DNA of 64,000 nucleotides. Source: Symbiodinium microadriaticum. Its lineage: Eukaryota > Sar > Dinophyceae > Suessiales > Symbiodiniaceae. Below the pieces are notes generated by a model. That model ran no database searches, was not told the origin of the DNA, and saw only the letters and a list, made by a program, of their open reading frames with translations. The stretch covers positions 181,702-245,701 of the forward strand of contig LSRX01000782.1 in assembly GCA_001939145.1 (NCBI GenBank), read 5' to 3'. Position numbers and translations under genes: made by a program. Shown here in pieces: positions 11,100 to 22,828 of the stretch. Position 1 is the stretch's first letter; each line of letters begins with the position of its first letter.

Positions 11100-11810
11100 A
11101 CGCCATCTTCTTTGCTCTGTGCGCATCCAGTTCGGCAGCTTGTGAGCTCCCTTTCAACCTCATCATACCTAAAGAAGCCTTAGCTTAATATGAGAAGTCG
11201 TCAGATCTCTGTCGGATGTTGCGGGCGCTTTCAACTGAGCAAGCCGCGCAAACTGGTCAGCCTGTGGCCGGCATGTCTCTATGCCATCTCTCTGCCGTGA
11301 AGCTACGTTACATGACGGCAAAGTCTTGCGCCAGCCTCTTTCTTCATGTTCTCCATCTCACCCGGCACCTATGGAAGTTATGCAGATATGCCGCACTTGG
11401 AATTGCCTCAGGAGGCCCTCTGATGCTTGCGCAACATGGGAAAACGCAATCCTGCAGGCAGCCCATCCGATTCCACTTGCCATGTGCCGGTGGCATTTGA
11501 TTCCAAATAGCAGAAGCAGCCTTTTCGCACAGGATTGTGGCCATGCAAAGCTGGACGATTCTAGAAGAGTCCGGCTGCAAAAACTCGGAGGTTGACCCTG
11601 GAGTGCTTGACTTGACAAAGGGCTTCCAGGTACATCCTCTTCACATATCCGCAGTCCCGCGAGCTCTTCGTGGCTTTCGGGATGCTCTGCAACGACACCC
11701 AAGCAATGCGGACAGGGCCTAGCAACAGTCACCGAAGATTCGCACATTGCCACTATTTCCCACTACAGCTATAAAAGCATGCGATGCCTCATGTGCCCTG
11801 GCGCATGCAC
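11100..11810. other. No confident gene
   Basis: The 3' flank of the ADP-ribosylglycohydrolase-like gene. A minus-strand stretch near 11360-11470 (CRIAFSHVAQASEGLLRQF) could be an exon of the next gene. I looked by eye for a SECIS-like stem just downstream of 11813 and found none I could support. Confidence 0.3.
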
Positions 11811-11812
11811 GA

Positions 11813-13383
11813 TTATGGAAATCCCGTGGAAAACTTCTTACAATACTGTGCTGCAGCTTCTGCAGCGGTCTCGCGAAGTGCGACGAGTTTGTTTGCCAAT
11901 TCCTGGAGCTGCGTTCCATGACTCGTCTTTGCCAGCCAGTCAGCTGGAATCACGGATTCTGTGCCGATTGAGCCATGGCAGGCACCGGCCAGGGTTGCTC
12001 TGCTCACGGTACAACCTCCAGTGGCAATACTTGCTTCCACAGCATGAGTGTAGCTTTCGTCTTTCGCACAGTGCAACGGCAAAATCAGCGCTTGAGGCAG
12101 AGATCAGGAAATCCCAGCAAACGGAAATGTGGCAGCCTCGGGCTTCAGCTTCAAGCCAACCTGCGCATGCGACAGATCAGCAAACTCACCGATCGCTCGG
12201 CCAAGTGCCATGGCCACCTCATCATCAAGAGCCGTTCTGAAAGTTCGATCTGGATTTGTAAGATCCTGCTGAGCCGCAGACACTGCCTCCTGTACTGTTG
12301 CAGTGCCAAGCACCAGCTTCTCGAGAACACGTGCGAAGCCGCAAGCGAAGGCTGCAGCTTTGTCGGTGTTCTGCACGACGCGGACTGCGGCATCAACACT
12401 GGCCAGTAAACTGGGCTGCCCTGCCAGTAGAGCGACAAGCGGGGCAACCTTGCAACAGCCATCTACCTCAGGGACTGGAGGTGCCATGTGAGCGGGGGGG
12501 GAAAAACCTAGAGGCCCCCCTAGGCGAATACATTGTGACGGGTTCCCGCTTTTGGGATTACGCATCGCTTCCCCAAGCGAACAGAAGTATGGCTCTCAAC
12601 TCTTAACTGTCCAGCCCTGGCCCCAGTCTTTTTTCAAAAAGCGACCGCTTAAGGCTTAGCCGGCCGCTCATGCACGCTACTTTGGGATCCCTGTCCGGAC
12701 ATGCTTGCGTTAGATGTTAGCTGAGCGGTGGGTTCAGCTGCCGCTCAACCCGGACGAGATGCAAAGCAAAGACAGACACGATAGCAAACGAAACGAACTG
12801 TGCCAAGCGATACGAACCTTGCGTGTGGGGTGTGAGCAGCTGAAAAGTTCAGAAGAAGGACCTGCTCATCGGCGGAGCCGCACTTCGGGAACTTCTTCTT
12901 CTCACTGACATAGTTTTTGAGGAAGCCCTTGACGGAGCCATGTCGCCACGGCCCAGGCAGCGGCATGCTCCACTTCCTTTCAGCCTCGATCACATTGCCA
13001 TCTGCGTCTGTTGGGTTATTTTTGAGCTCTGGCCAATTCTCCGGATCCACAGCCTCCACCTCATAGGCACTGGCTTTGCCAAATTTGCCTTCTAGGCGAG
13101 AGGAGTAGTCCTCTGCGTTGAATTTCCCATCGCAAGCAACCAGGGACTCAAGGAGGGCCATCGTTTGTTCTCCGTAGCAGCTGAACCCGCCGGGTGGAGG
13201 TGTGTAGAAGACATTGCCTGGAGGATCGCAGAAGGCCGGACCATATTTTGCCACTTTAAGGTGTTCTGCGAGTTTGCTGGGGTCATAGCACCAATGGCAT
13301 GGAACGGCTGCAGCATCAGCCACCAAGCATCCAACCACGGCGCCCCTGGCCCTGGCAGCCAGGCCAGCCCGCTCCATAGCCAC
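11813..13383 (-). CDS. ADP-ribosylglycohydrolase-family protein with an in-frame TGA
   Basis: Members of this superfamily are alpha-helical and typically remove ADP-ribose from proteins or small molecules; several are catalytically inactive relatives. Exon 1 (12862-13383) starts at an ATG and carries the family opening (GAVVGCLVADAAAVP, then HWCYD) and YGEQTMALLESL. A 395-nt GT-AG intron follows. Exon 2 (11813-12466) joins in phase (SADEQ|VDGCCKVAPLVAL) and continues with AVRVVQNTDKAAAFACGF, IATGG, RATLAGACHG and PADWLAKTS, all family-like, to TAA at 11813. A TGA at 12104-12106 interrupts the frame just before SLPQALILPLH. It is either a recoded residue, a 66-nt GC-AG intron (12091-12156), or a damaging mutation. 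Without an internal intron the protein would be about 391 residues. Confidence 0.75.
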
Positions 13384-13545
13384 AGGCTACAGCCACTCGA
13401 CTGAGGTGTCGAACACAAAACAGCTGAGCGACAGGAATGCACAGGAATTATGCCATGCCGCTTCGATAAGCCTTCGAGGATGGTTGAGTTGCAGAAGCTT
13501 CCCAACTGCAGATCATGCTCTCCGCTGCGTGAGAGGTTAGTGCCG

Positions 13546-13788
13546 CTAGTATGGGAACATGAACAGTCCCGCCACTCTGCAATCGAATGTTGTAGGTCGC
13601 TGACAGAATAGACTATCAAACTCCGACCAGAAATACTCAAACATGGCCAGCAGCAAGACAAGGCTGGGTGGTCCAACAAGTCGACACTGACAAATCCCGG
13701 CCTCAACCCACAAATAGTCCTTCCAGCGGCCAATGGTCTCCAGAACCTTTAGCTTCAGCAGCTGCCATTCGTGCACCATGGTCTTCAA
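13546..13788 (-). CDS. Unidentified exon upstream of the ADP-ribosylglycohydrolase-like gene
   Basis: The frame contains a long amphipathic helix (HEWQLLKLKVLETIGRWKD) followed by a hydrophobic segment (PPSLVLLLAMFEYFW). Composition is protein-like. It could be the last exon of the next gene upstream, since it ends about 160 nt before the ATG at 13383. Family not recognised. Confidence 0.35.
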   Translation of the reverse strand: MKTMVHEWQLLKLKVLETIGRWKDYLWVEAGICQCRLVGPPSLVLLLAMFEYFWSEFDSLFCQRPTTFDCRVAGLFMFPY

Positions 13789-14178
13789 CCCACACGAAGG
13801 CTCAGGATGCAGCTGCCGTGTACAAGTCGTATAGCTGGCTCAGGTAATCGAGCTCCTGACAAGCCACATCAAATGAGCGACAACTCCTCCATGAGACCAT
13901 CTGTATGCAACACCTAGGACCCAAGAGGGTTCACAACATCGCTCCCCCCCGACACCGACGTCGCAAATGGGCGAGCGTAAGACACACGCCATCCAAAAAC
14001 AATATCAGAAAAGAATGCAAAGTTAATCAAATTTAAAGGATGGGGACAGGGAGCATGACCGTCTCAGGCCGAATGACTCCCGATATCTGGAGCTGACCCG
14101 TGCATGGTCTTGCGCGTTTAGTCCTTCTCTGTCTGGTCAAGCTGCGGATAGGTTTGATGAGGAAGGCCGAAGAGATCT

Positions 14179-15790
14179 TCACCTCAGTTCGTCAGCGACA
14201 AGGCAGTCCAACCTTGTGCCAACCGGGGAAGCTGCCGAGGGCAAAAATCTGGCGTTTGCGACCATGCACCTGCATGGAATCAGCAAGCCCTTGATGTGGC
14301 AAGTTGCACCTGAACACCCTATGCCTCGTACTCTTCTTTGCACCGCCTTGAGCCAAAGCGTTTGATACAAGTCTACGAGCACGTTCTTTGTTGGAGATTG
14401 GAGCTCAGCACTTCTCTGAGCTTCCGACTTGAGCCGCTCCACTGCCTGGCGACATGACGTTTCTGGCTTGGACTTGAGGGCAAATCGCAGGTGCGCTGGC
14501 CTGGCCAGGCCGAATTCCCTTGACCATGGGGCCGCGCCTTGACTCAGACCGTGCTTTTGGGAATGGTGGGAGGAAGGTGAACTTAGCACTGAGCTCTTCA
14601 TAGTCCCTGCGAAATTTTTCAACATCTCGTCTGAAGGCATGAACCGTCCTGGGCACACATTGCCAAGACAGAACGTGTCAAACCTGCTCATCGTCTCATC
14701 GCACAAGAGTGCCCTGCTTGATGAGGTTGCGTTTAAACCTCAGCAAGAGACAGTGCTTCCATGCCCTTAAGGCAGTTTCATCACGAATGGTCAGAGGCAG
14801 TCTCCATGACTTTCATCACGCAATGCGGCACAATGTGATACAGTGGTATACACAACATCCTCCGCTCTTTTTCGCTACGTGCCTGCATTGGGAGGGGTCG
14901 GTCCTCCATGCAGCAAGCCGTATAAATCATCGTTGCCTGTATTGTACGGCAGCGCCTTGGTTTCGGGGTGGCTTCGGCTAAGCAAAAGAAGTACTGCACG
15001 CCTGTGGATGTCACGACTTGGCTGTAGTATGATTTACTCAACCATACCGGGCCAGCACCGAGCTCTGCCTGGTTGATAAATGCAGTTCAGCTTCAGTCAT
15101 CGCCTCCAGCTCACTGAGCTTCTGAGACAAGACCTCGATTCCGCTACGTGAAGAACAGCAGCTTCGTCTTTTGAGCCTGTCCATGACCCACGGGCCGGCT
15201 AACGTGCGACGGAGTTTCAGCGACCTCTGCTTGGAGGCCAGCGGCTTCAATCCTCAGATGCAACGTAGGCCAAAGGCCTCAATGAGTAGCGACAACGCAG
15301 CCAAGTGCAGCGAAAATTCTCTGACTCCTCTTGCCGCTGGCGCAGCGCCTCACTCTCCGGGCTTCGGCTCAGCTGGTCGGTAAGATGCTGGAAATTCTGC
15401 CTGCGCAGGAGCGACGCTGCAGACCGCCAGCGCAGAGAATGCCACTCCATGCCCGAGAAATGCTCCCCTCATCCCAATCACCCATCATAGGCTGCCAAAG
15501 GAACAAGCTGGCATCCAACAAGAGCCGCTTCTCCTCCAGCACGCCCTGCAACAACTCCTGCATAAATGCCGAGGAAAGCACCACAACATCTGAGGCGATC
15601 AAGCGATAGCTCCACTCCTGGGTCATCACTTCTCTGCCTTCATCGAGTCCGGAAACAGCCTGAACATGGCAAGTCGCCAAATTGAATTGCAAGACAATCA
15701 AGTAGGGTTTTTTGAATTCGTTTTTTTGGATATTTGGACGCACCACATGGAGGTCGAGATTGGGACGTGGCTGGCATCTGGAGTTTGAAG
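14179..15790 (-). CDS. Coiled-coil protein, multi-exon, unidentified
   Basis: Successive minus-strand segments look like exons of one gene. These are about 15690-15440 (SDVVVLSSAFMQELLQGVLE), 15450-15300 (QNFQHLTDQLSRSPESEALR), 15250-15060 (GIEVLSQKLSELEAMTEAEL), 14640-14520 (RRDVEKFRRDYEELSAKF) and 14500-14300 (ETSCRQAVERLKSEAQRSAE). Their frames overlap at the edges, as expected for short introns, but I could not fix every junction. Heptad-like Leu/Ala spacing suggests coiled coils. No catalytic motif seen. Confidence 0.45.
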
Positions 15791-15884
15791 GCTCGAAGGG
15801 GAATGTCATCTAAAAGTCTGAAGCCACAACGACGTGCGCCGTGCGACGGGCGAGGAGTGGAGGACGTGGTTAGCTCAACCTGGC

Positions 15885-16125
15885 ACCTCCGCGTCTCGAA
15901 TTTGAAAGTTTGACAGGTTGGAGTTTGACAGTTTGACGAGCCCGAGATTGAAGGCTTGAAAGCTTGAAGGTTTGCGAGATTGAACAGGTGAAAGATTGAA
16001 GCAAATTGAAAGTTTGAGAACTTGAGAGGAGCTTCAGAGATCGAAAGTTTGAAAGATGGAAAGGCTTGGAGCTTGAGAGTTCGAACTCTTCAAAGTTTCA
16101 GACTGCGGATTGCAAACTTGAATTT
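15885..16125. repeat. Degenerate TTGAAAGT-type array (plus orientation)
   Basis: About 240 bp built of imperfect 8-12 bp units around TTTGAAAG/CTTGAAGG/GATTGAA on the plus strand. The reverse-complement version occupies 17040-17680, so the two arrays form a large, imperfect inverted pair. Confidence 0.7.
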
Positions 16126-16239
16126 GAGATCGTGCAACTTGCGAGGTGTACTGTTGTTTTGCTCAAGTGTACCGTCTCGGGATTTTTGCCGCTGGCAGAG
16201 GCAGGTTAGGAGGTGCCTGAAATACGAGAAGTATACAGG

Positions 16240-17030
16240 GCTTATCCAGCAAGGAGGCTAATTTTCCGAGTCTTGTGCCTTACTAGTACTCGTAGTGATA
16301 ATATGGCAGTTTCAACAACTTTCGAAAGGGTTTTGGGGATAGCACACTGTAACCGCACAGAGATTAAAAGGAATGTTGGTACAAGTACTACGCATTCGTG
16401 TTCCCGCAGGCCTGAGTACATGCCATGTGGGTACACGGACCCTTGCAGCGGGCAGGTTCCGAGTCAGCAAAAAGAGTCAGGAACATAAGGGGCAGAATCA
16501 GCAAGCAGGCCGGATGCAAGTCATCCACAGCACAGTCGCAGTCAGCAAACCCCATAGCCACAATCGGAGGCGCCCCAGCCCAAAACGGCAGACATCAAGG
16601 AAGTGCCATGCGACGGCAGCACCTCTAACGCAACGACATGCTCCTGGAAAAGTAGTGTAAACTTTCAGCGTCAAACATGGCCAATCCAGCTCTGGAGATG
16701 CACAGACAGTAATGCACAGTAGTAATGCACACTAGCGTACAACTACTTGGTGCAAGAGGAGGTGCTGCGTGGTCGCTTCTGCTTCCTGTTCTTCCATATC
16801 CAGCTTGCGGCTTGCTGATTGGAGCTTCGTGGTTTTTGACTTCCGCGGCTGTGCTTGCTTCTGACTCGAGGCCACCCCTTTTGCGACAGGCAGCTACTGG
16901 TTTTCTGACTCGATTTGCAGACAATCGCCCGGATTTGCTGACACAAGCTACTCTGCCCTTGCGGCTATGGCTTCTGAGATTATCGGCTTAGTGCAGGCCG
17001 AGCGTGAATAAAATACATATATCCCTATAT
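16240..17030. other. Spacer between the inverted arrays; no gene recognised
   Basis: No frame here has convincing protein character. A short TATATCCCTATATG near 17016 is the only AT-rich block. Confidence 0.3.
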
Positions 17031-17039
17031 GTACCCACC

Positions 17040-17680
17040 AGATGCCCTGCCTTTAAAACTCGAAAACTTCAGACATTCGAATTTGCAATCTCTCGAAGTC
17101 TACAACTCTCGAAACTCGGCCGACTCTCGAACTTTCGAACTCGATGCTCTTGAAATCCTCAAACGTTCAAGCTTCCAAACCTTCAATTCTCGAACTCTCG
17201 AACTTTCATGCCGCTCACTTCTTTCACAAAAATTCAAGCCCTCGATCTAGCAGCCTCGCAGATGTTGAAACTATGGACCTGTGGAATTGTCAAACTCTCG
17301 GTCTCAGCGACGAGCCTGCGAACCGAATTTGGAGAGAAAAGCAGAGAACCTTTCAGACTCCAAACCTTGACACCTTCAATCCTCCAACAACTGCCTGCCA
17401 ACCTTTCGAACCTTCGAACTCTCAAGCCCTCGAACTCACAACTGCATCCTTGGAACCCCTTCTACTGTACCAAAGGTGCTAACTTTGAGCGAACTCGGCC
17501 GCGGCCAATGTTTCGAGATTCAATTCGAAGCAACCACTTTCGATGTTGAAAGGTTCGAAGTTTCCTGCCCGCTGAGTTGCAGGTACCAACGTGCCCAAAC
17601 CTTCAAATTGAAACTTGAAACTTCGAATCTTTAAAGGCTTCGAGTCGAACTGTCAAACTCTCGGACCTTCGAGCTCGAAC
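17040..17680. repeat. Degenerate ACTTTCGAA-type array (inverse of the 15.9 kb array)
   Basis: Units such as CTCGAAC, ACTTTCGAA, CTTCAAA and CTCTCGAA recur on the plus strand across most of this stretch, thinning around 17270-17340. They are the reverse complement of the TTGAAAG units at 15885-16125. The Ser/Leu/Asn-rich ORFs are artefacts. Confidence 0.7.
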
Positions 17681-18990
17681 ACCCTGGCTCGGGACCAGGG
17701 ACGCCACTCAAAAAGGAGACGAGCATGCTAAGCCGCCACAGCTCGTGAAAAGCTTCACATCTGATAGCTCCTTCGGCCTTGTATGGCACCACGGCACGCT
17801 GCGAGAGCGGATCCTGCGCGGTGGTGCCAACCGTTGCAGTCGTGCACGCCATGCTTAGCTCGAAGAAACAATCGTAGTCACATAGTCATAGTCCTGAAAG
17901 CCCGGATCTGAGCCGAAGGCATCTTCGTGGTACCAATGTCGCGACTCCAGGTCTGAAGGCAATGGCCAGCTGGAGAATGCCTGATGTGTGGAGAGGCCCG
18001 CAAGATCCCACAAGACAACTGACAAAACATCGCCTGAGTCGTTGTGAAATTATTCGTCAAGCTGCGTCCAGACGTTCTGGCAGTGCCAGGTCGTGGCCCG
18101 CTCCAATAGCAGAAGCCTGCTCCTCGGATCGTGATGCTGGGGATTTGCATACATCTACTGTTCAGTCGAAGCGATGCCGTCCTTTTTTCACGAGATCACA
18201 CGATTCGCTGCAGTACGAGCTGAAGCTGAGAGCATCTCGATTTTCAGTCCCCACCAACCGTCACCACTCAGCGACATTCGGCGACCCTCGCTGAACTGGC
18301 AAGCGTGCCACTGCTCTGCTCGAGTGATCCATCTAAAGAGGGCTCGGAAAGACTATCCTGCACGATCACCCCTCGCCTGAAATGCCAGCTGTGTCAGGCC
18401 CTTAGGTACCTATATCGACGGATATCCCACACCAGCTGAGATACAGAAGTCAACGAGCTTTGTCCGGCTCCATCAGCATGACCACCGAAGTACCCCAGAG
18501 GCAAGTCCATAGCTGACATACCATCCTGGTCATGCGAAGGGTCCGGCGGTGCACACGCAACACCCCTACAGTAACGAGATGGCTTCCCTTGCATACCATA
18601 TCTAACAGATCGGCTCTTTCCGGTTACCCGAATCCTGGCAAGGATAGTTCCCATCAGTCCTTGAAGAGCGGAACGGTGACCTTTCTTTTCCCGGGCCTTT
18701 TGCGGATGTTGCGGCAAGAGCAAGAATCAAAGCTGGTCTTAGCGGCGCCATCTGCGCCCTGTGTGATAACGCCAAGATACTCATTAATGGTCATTGTCAG
18801 AAGGCTGCTCGCGGCATTGGACCACATGCCCGGACCAAATGAGCCTCAGGATAGCGGACACGGAGGTTTGTCCGGATGTGTCGAAGCACCCGAATGCAGG
18901 AAGCGAGAGCAAAAAGTACGAGCAGCCGTGCCCGTCTGACAGCGCCAATGGCATGTTTGGCGCAGGCGTTGGGCGCGATACAGCACATGG
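17640..18990 (-). CDS. Unidentified minus-strand gene, probable
   Basis: A likely start is the ATG at 18796 (MTINEYLGVITQGADG), followed by a basic stretch ending RKRPGKRKVTVPLF. Next come a frame at 18650-18395 (SVSQLVWDIRRYRYLRA at its end), one near 18140-18060 (SAIGAGHDLALPERLDAA) and one at 17852-17700 (HELWRLSMLVSFLSG). Junctions between these were not settled. No family recognised. Confidence 0.35.
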
Positions 18991-19084
18991 GTTCCTGATG
19001 CCACTACATCCAATCGAAGATGCACTGTGAACGCCTATTGCCGACCATCACAGGCCACCAGCATTTTTGGTAAAGTATTGGTTG

Positions 19085-21923
19085 CTAGTGCTGCCGACCA
19101 AGTGGCGGGAGAGTGAGTGACACCGCATCGGCAGTTGCGGGTCCAACTTCGCCGGCAGCATTGATGGCGGCAACTCTGCACAGGTATCCTCGCCGCGATA
19201 CAATTTTGCGCGCGGACCCCGAACAGAGAAACAGCATCTAGCATTCCAAACCCTGCAGTCTCAAGAACCACTCCAAAGCGCACCTCAGTCTCCCAAAACT
19301 ACTACCATGTCCAAAAATATAAAAAACCGCGGGCGGTGGCGAGAGCACGACTTCGGGGCAGCAGTCGCGAACGAGGACCGTGGCGGGAAGACGATGCGCC
19401 CAAAAACATCCGCGGCACTGTGGCAGGAGCAAAACTTAAATGGCAAATAAACGCCGTAGGACGGCGGGATTTCGAGACCACAGCCCGAAACCTCGAAGAT
19501 GCGAATGCATCGAGCGATTTAAAGCAACATGAGCGCAGGGCTGGGGCGGGAGAACGATTCGTCAAGTTGAAGAATGCCAAAGCATTGAGATTTAGAGAGT
19601 GTCGGCGCAGCGGGGCACTAATCCGTCTGTGCCACTCGTTCCACTCGCTCCGTTCCACTCATGGCACTTGCTCCACTCGCCCTGTATGTTACCTGCTCCA
19701 CTCATCCCTTTTGTCTACAGCACGAGTGGGGAGTGGCGACAATCGCTCCACTCACCCTGTGCCTTACCTGCTCCACTCGTTCCCGTTGCCTTGCCATGGC
19801 CCGAGTGGCGCGAGTGGCATGGTCGACTTTACTTTTCCCCCGCACCGTCGCAATGGACATTTGCGCAGAATCGCGTCCCGGAGGAAGGGCCGCGAGCGGG
19901 ACTGTGTGATCTCAAACTTCATTAGAAAATGCGCATCACACCACAGCGTGCTGTGTATTACCACGCTGTTGGGGGGGGGGGGGGGCAAAAAAGTTTACAC
20001 AGATGCTCATATTGACCTGAGCAAAGCACAATAGTGAGCCAACGCGGCACCGTCACAATGCCTTCCGTACTAAAACAGCTCAGCCAGAAATGACAGAACA
20101 TCATGCTGAACGCCATTAAGCATCGGCCAATTCGCTGGTCGAATTCCTCTGTGTGAATCTCTGCACGCTGCACGCTGTCCGCGATATGCTTCACATGTCC
20201 TATTTCCAGCCACTCATGGGGATCTGCATCGGTAACAGAGAAAGGCCTAACCCAAAGACGGTAGGCAACTAAGTTGGCACCGCCATCATACATGGGGGGA
20301 TCCCACTCCACTGCCAGAACAGGTCCGCTGCAGCCAGCCAAGCGCGGCTGGCCGCAGCCAGCGGGCGCACACGGGCCCGTTTGCACTTCAAGCTCTTCCG
20401 GCTCACCGAGGCCAACCTCGTTCACTGCACAGACGCGGAAGATGTAGAGGCTGTCCGGCTTCAAACCCGAAGCCAAAAACGAGTTTTCCCTAGCTTCACG
20501 GGCTTCGACATCTCCGGCATGCAGCCAAGTCGAGGCGCCTCCTGACGGCCGCTTTCCTCGCCCGAGGAGTCGAGAGTCCACGCGGTAGCCCTTCAGTGGG
20601 ACGGCTTTGTCTTCGTTGGCCGGAGGCAGCCAGGCCAGCCTCACGTCATTCGCCATGACATCCACGTGTAAATCCTGAACCGGCGAAGGAATTCGTGCGA
20701 AGGAAAACTCGCAGGTGACGTAGGCTACGTCATTGCCGGCGGCATCAATCATCGGCCAGGTGCAGGCTCGTCGATGATACTTGCTGTCGTTTATAGGCAC
20801 AAATGCGCGTGCAAAAAGTTCTGGCTGAGATGGCCTCCCGAAGAGGCTGCTCGTGGACAATGACCAGGCATCTATTCGGAAGTAGACTGGACCTCCAGCA
20901 GCCGGTCCAGGCCCAGCTTCGCTGAGTCGAACAGTGACACGCGCTTTGAACCTGCATTCTGTGCTGGAAGCGCGGTCTGAGCCCGAAAGGCCCGAAGCAT
21001 TTCGCTCCATGGCCTCAACGGCCGAGGCAATGCGTTGCTTCAGCTGGGCCTCCTCTGGTGGCACCGCCAAGGGCGGACCGGCTTGCCTCGGCACACAACT
21101 CAAAAAAAATAGCTAGCACGAAACCGGACAACGTTCTCTTTCCATTATTTACAGTTGAAGCCAACTGAGGGAAGCGCACGAAACTGGTGCTGAACGGGCC
21201 CGGTCGATCAGGAGGATCGCTCCGGGCATCCTCGCCTACGTGAAGGCTGAGCTGGTACTGGGCTGGGCTCTGCATCCAACTTCCTGTTGGGAGTCGCGAT
21301 AGGTAAAGGAACTTCACGACCAGAAGCTCTGGCTCAGGCAGAGGTCGCTGCCTTGAAGCAGGCATGCCGTTGGGCTTGGGGAGGTTTTGCGCGTCGCTTC
21401 TGCGACTGTGTCCACCCGATCGGCATGCGAGTGTTGTGCATGCACTTGCGTTGGTAGCGCTGTGCCCGGTGTCGGGTGCACCTGTGTCCCCGGCTGCTTG
21501 GCTTTGACTAGCTTGATGCGTGCGTCGAAGCACAGATTTTGGCGCAGGCCCTTGGATCTGGAGCGACAAGGGGTTTTCCCGGGACTCTCGGGTTTGCAGC
21601 TCATGTCTCGGAACTTCGTCGGCGAAGCGTAATGTACGGGCAGCTGCCTTGCTAGTGCAAGCTGCACAGGGTGCAGAGGTCTCTCCGACCCTTGCAACCA
21701 GCCTCCTCGCCTCCAAGGCCTGCGGCACCTGCACGGATTGTGCAGCGTGCAGAGCCTGCGGCGCTTGCGGATGACACGAAGTGTTGGCGTTGGGAAGAAA
21801 AGGTCTTGGCGCACCCGGCAGGACATGGACTGGTGCTTTGGCGACGGGCGCTTGCTGTACAGGCAGCTCATGCTGCGGGAAGCTCACTGCTCGCGGAGCC
21901 CTGCCCACGCCGGGAAATGACAT
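19085..21923 (-). CDS. Protein with two fibronectin type III domains
   Basis: Three exons join in phase (21166-21923, 20128-21086, 19085-19188), giving about 606 residues if the ATG at 21923 is the start; earlier exons are possible. Exon 1 is Pro/Ala/Gln-rich and likely disordered. Exon 2 has a beta-rich N-terminal part and one full FN3 domain (VRLAWLPPANEDKAVPLKGY, later YIFRVCAVNEVGLGEPEE). It also holds most of a second (VLAVEWDPPMYDGGANLVAY), which exon 3 completes (YLCRVAAINAAGEVGPATAD) before TAG at 19085. Introns: 79 nt (CA|GT donor) and 939 nt (G|GC donor). FN3 domains bind other proteins; no enzyme domain is visible. The large intron contains a repeat island. Confidence 0.8.
19590..19850. 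repeat. CCACTCG/CGAGTGG repeat island inside an FN3-gene intron
   Basis: The motif CCACTC(A/G) recurs about ten times on the plus strand, with its complement GAGTGG interspersed at about 19725-19735 and 19801-19815, so the DNA can fold back. Two longer direct repeats (tgctccactc preceded by ttacc) occur near 19690 and 19767. It falls within the GC-AG intron 19189-20127, so the 232-codon plus-strand ORF over it is very unlikely to be a gene. Confidence 0.6.
19968..19986. repeat. G homopolymer run
   Basis: An uninterrupted run of 16 G near 19970-19985, within the same intron as the CCACTC island. Confidence 0.9.
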
Positions 21924-22106
21924 TGCTATGTGTGAAACAGCATGGCTGCTTCAAAGTGGGCACTTAATGTTCGAGCATATGAAATTTCAGCTGCGGCACA
22001 AAAAGCAAGTCTCGAAAAGCGTGCTATAAGCAGAAAGCTTCAGCCGATTTCAGCCGCGTCTAAGCTATCTGTATCAAAAGTGCCGATGCACACCCCGAAG
22101 CTCCCG

Positions 22107-22355
22107 TCATCTCCCGTCTGCTTCTCCTTCGTGTCCGAGATCTCCTGTGCTTTTCCAGCAAGGATAGGCCTCCAGGTTCAACGAGACTTCGCCGTCATCC
22201 GGCATCGGAGCTTGGCAGATTCGCTGCAGGCCCAGCCCACGAAACCTTTTCCCAGGCCGGCAAGCCTGTTGGGCTGCCGCCCTTCTTCCGGACTGCGAAA
22301 CATTTTGCACGAGATCCCCGATGAGCTGCATGCCAGCTGGGATGAGCTCGAGCAA
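22107..22355 (-). CDS. Unidentified exon
   Basis: The minus frame begins LELIPAGMQLIGDLVQNV and continues with a basic Gln/Arg stretch. It is protein-like but matches no family I know. It could be a 5' exon of the FN3 gene or the end of a separate gene. Confidence 0.3.
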   Translation of the reverse strand: MLELIPAGMQLIGDLVQNVSQSGRRAAAQQACRPGKRFRGLGLQRICQAPMPDDGEVSLNLEAYPCWKSTGDLGHEGEADGR

Positions 22356-22828
22356 AACCCGTAATAAACACCACTTCTAAAAGATCTGCCGGTACCAACC
22401 GCGCAGCCAACCAACATTTACCCAGGAATTGTTTTGCAGATGCTTAGAATCCTTACACGATTACATCGCTAAGCCGCTGAGTGCATATCTCGCAACATCA
22501 CCGAAACTTTTGCTCTCCAGCATGCTGGCAACCTTCGGATTTAAGAACCGAAAAAGTAACATCTGTATTCCACATAAATTGATTTTGACGTTCGCTTCAG
22601 CCGTGTCCATTTCTGGGTTTCCTGGTGAAGCCTTGGCAACCTCACGAGGTTTGCACATGTTGACGCAAGGCGTGTCAATGTTGACACTGCGATCATCAAA
22701 CAACAAGAGATAACAAGAGTGTACAAAAGCACTCGTATATGTGTTGCAGTTGCCTCTTGGGGACGCCACTGGGCTGTGTCTGCAGGATTCGTCAGGCAGA
22801 AATTCCCTCCCACCTGAAACACCAAAAC

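Noticed and set aside
11700..11812. ATGA...GA pattern as a SECIS element downstream of the ADP-ribosylglycohydrolase-like gene
   Set aside because: The flanking bases do not pair as a SECIS stem in any alignment I tried by eye.
19336..20034. 232-codon plus-strand ORF
   Set aside because: It lies inside the intron of the minus-strand FN3 gene, is built from CCACTC repeats and a G run, and shows no motif.
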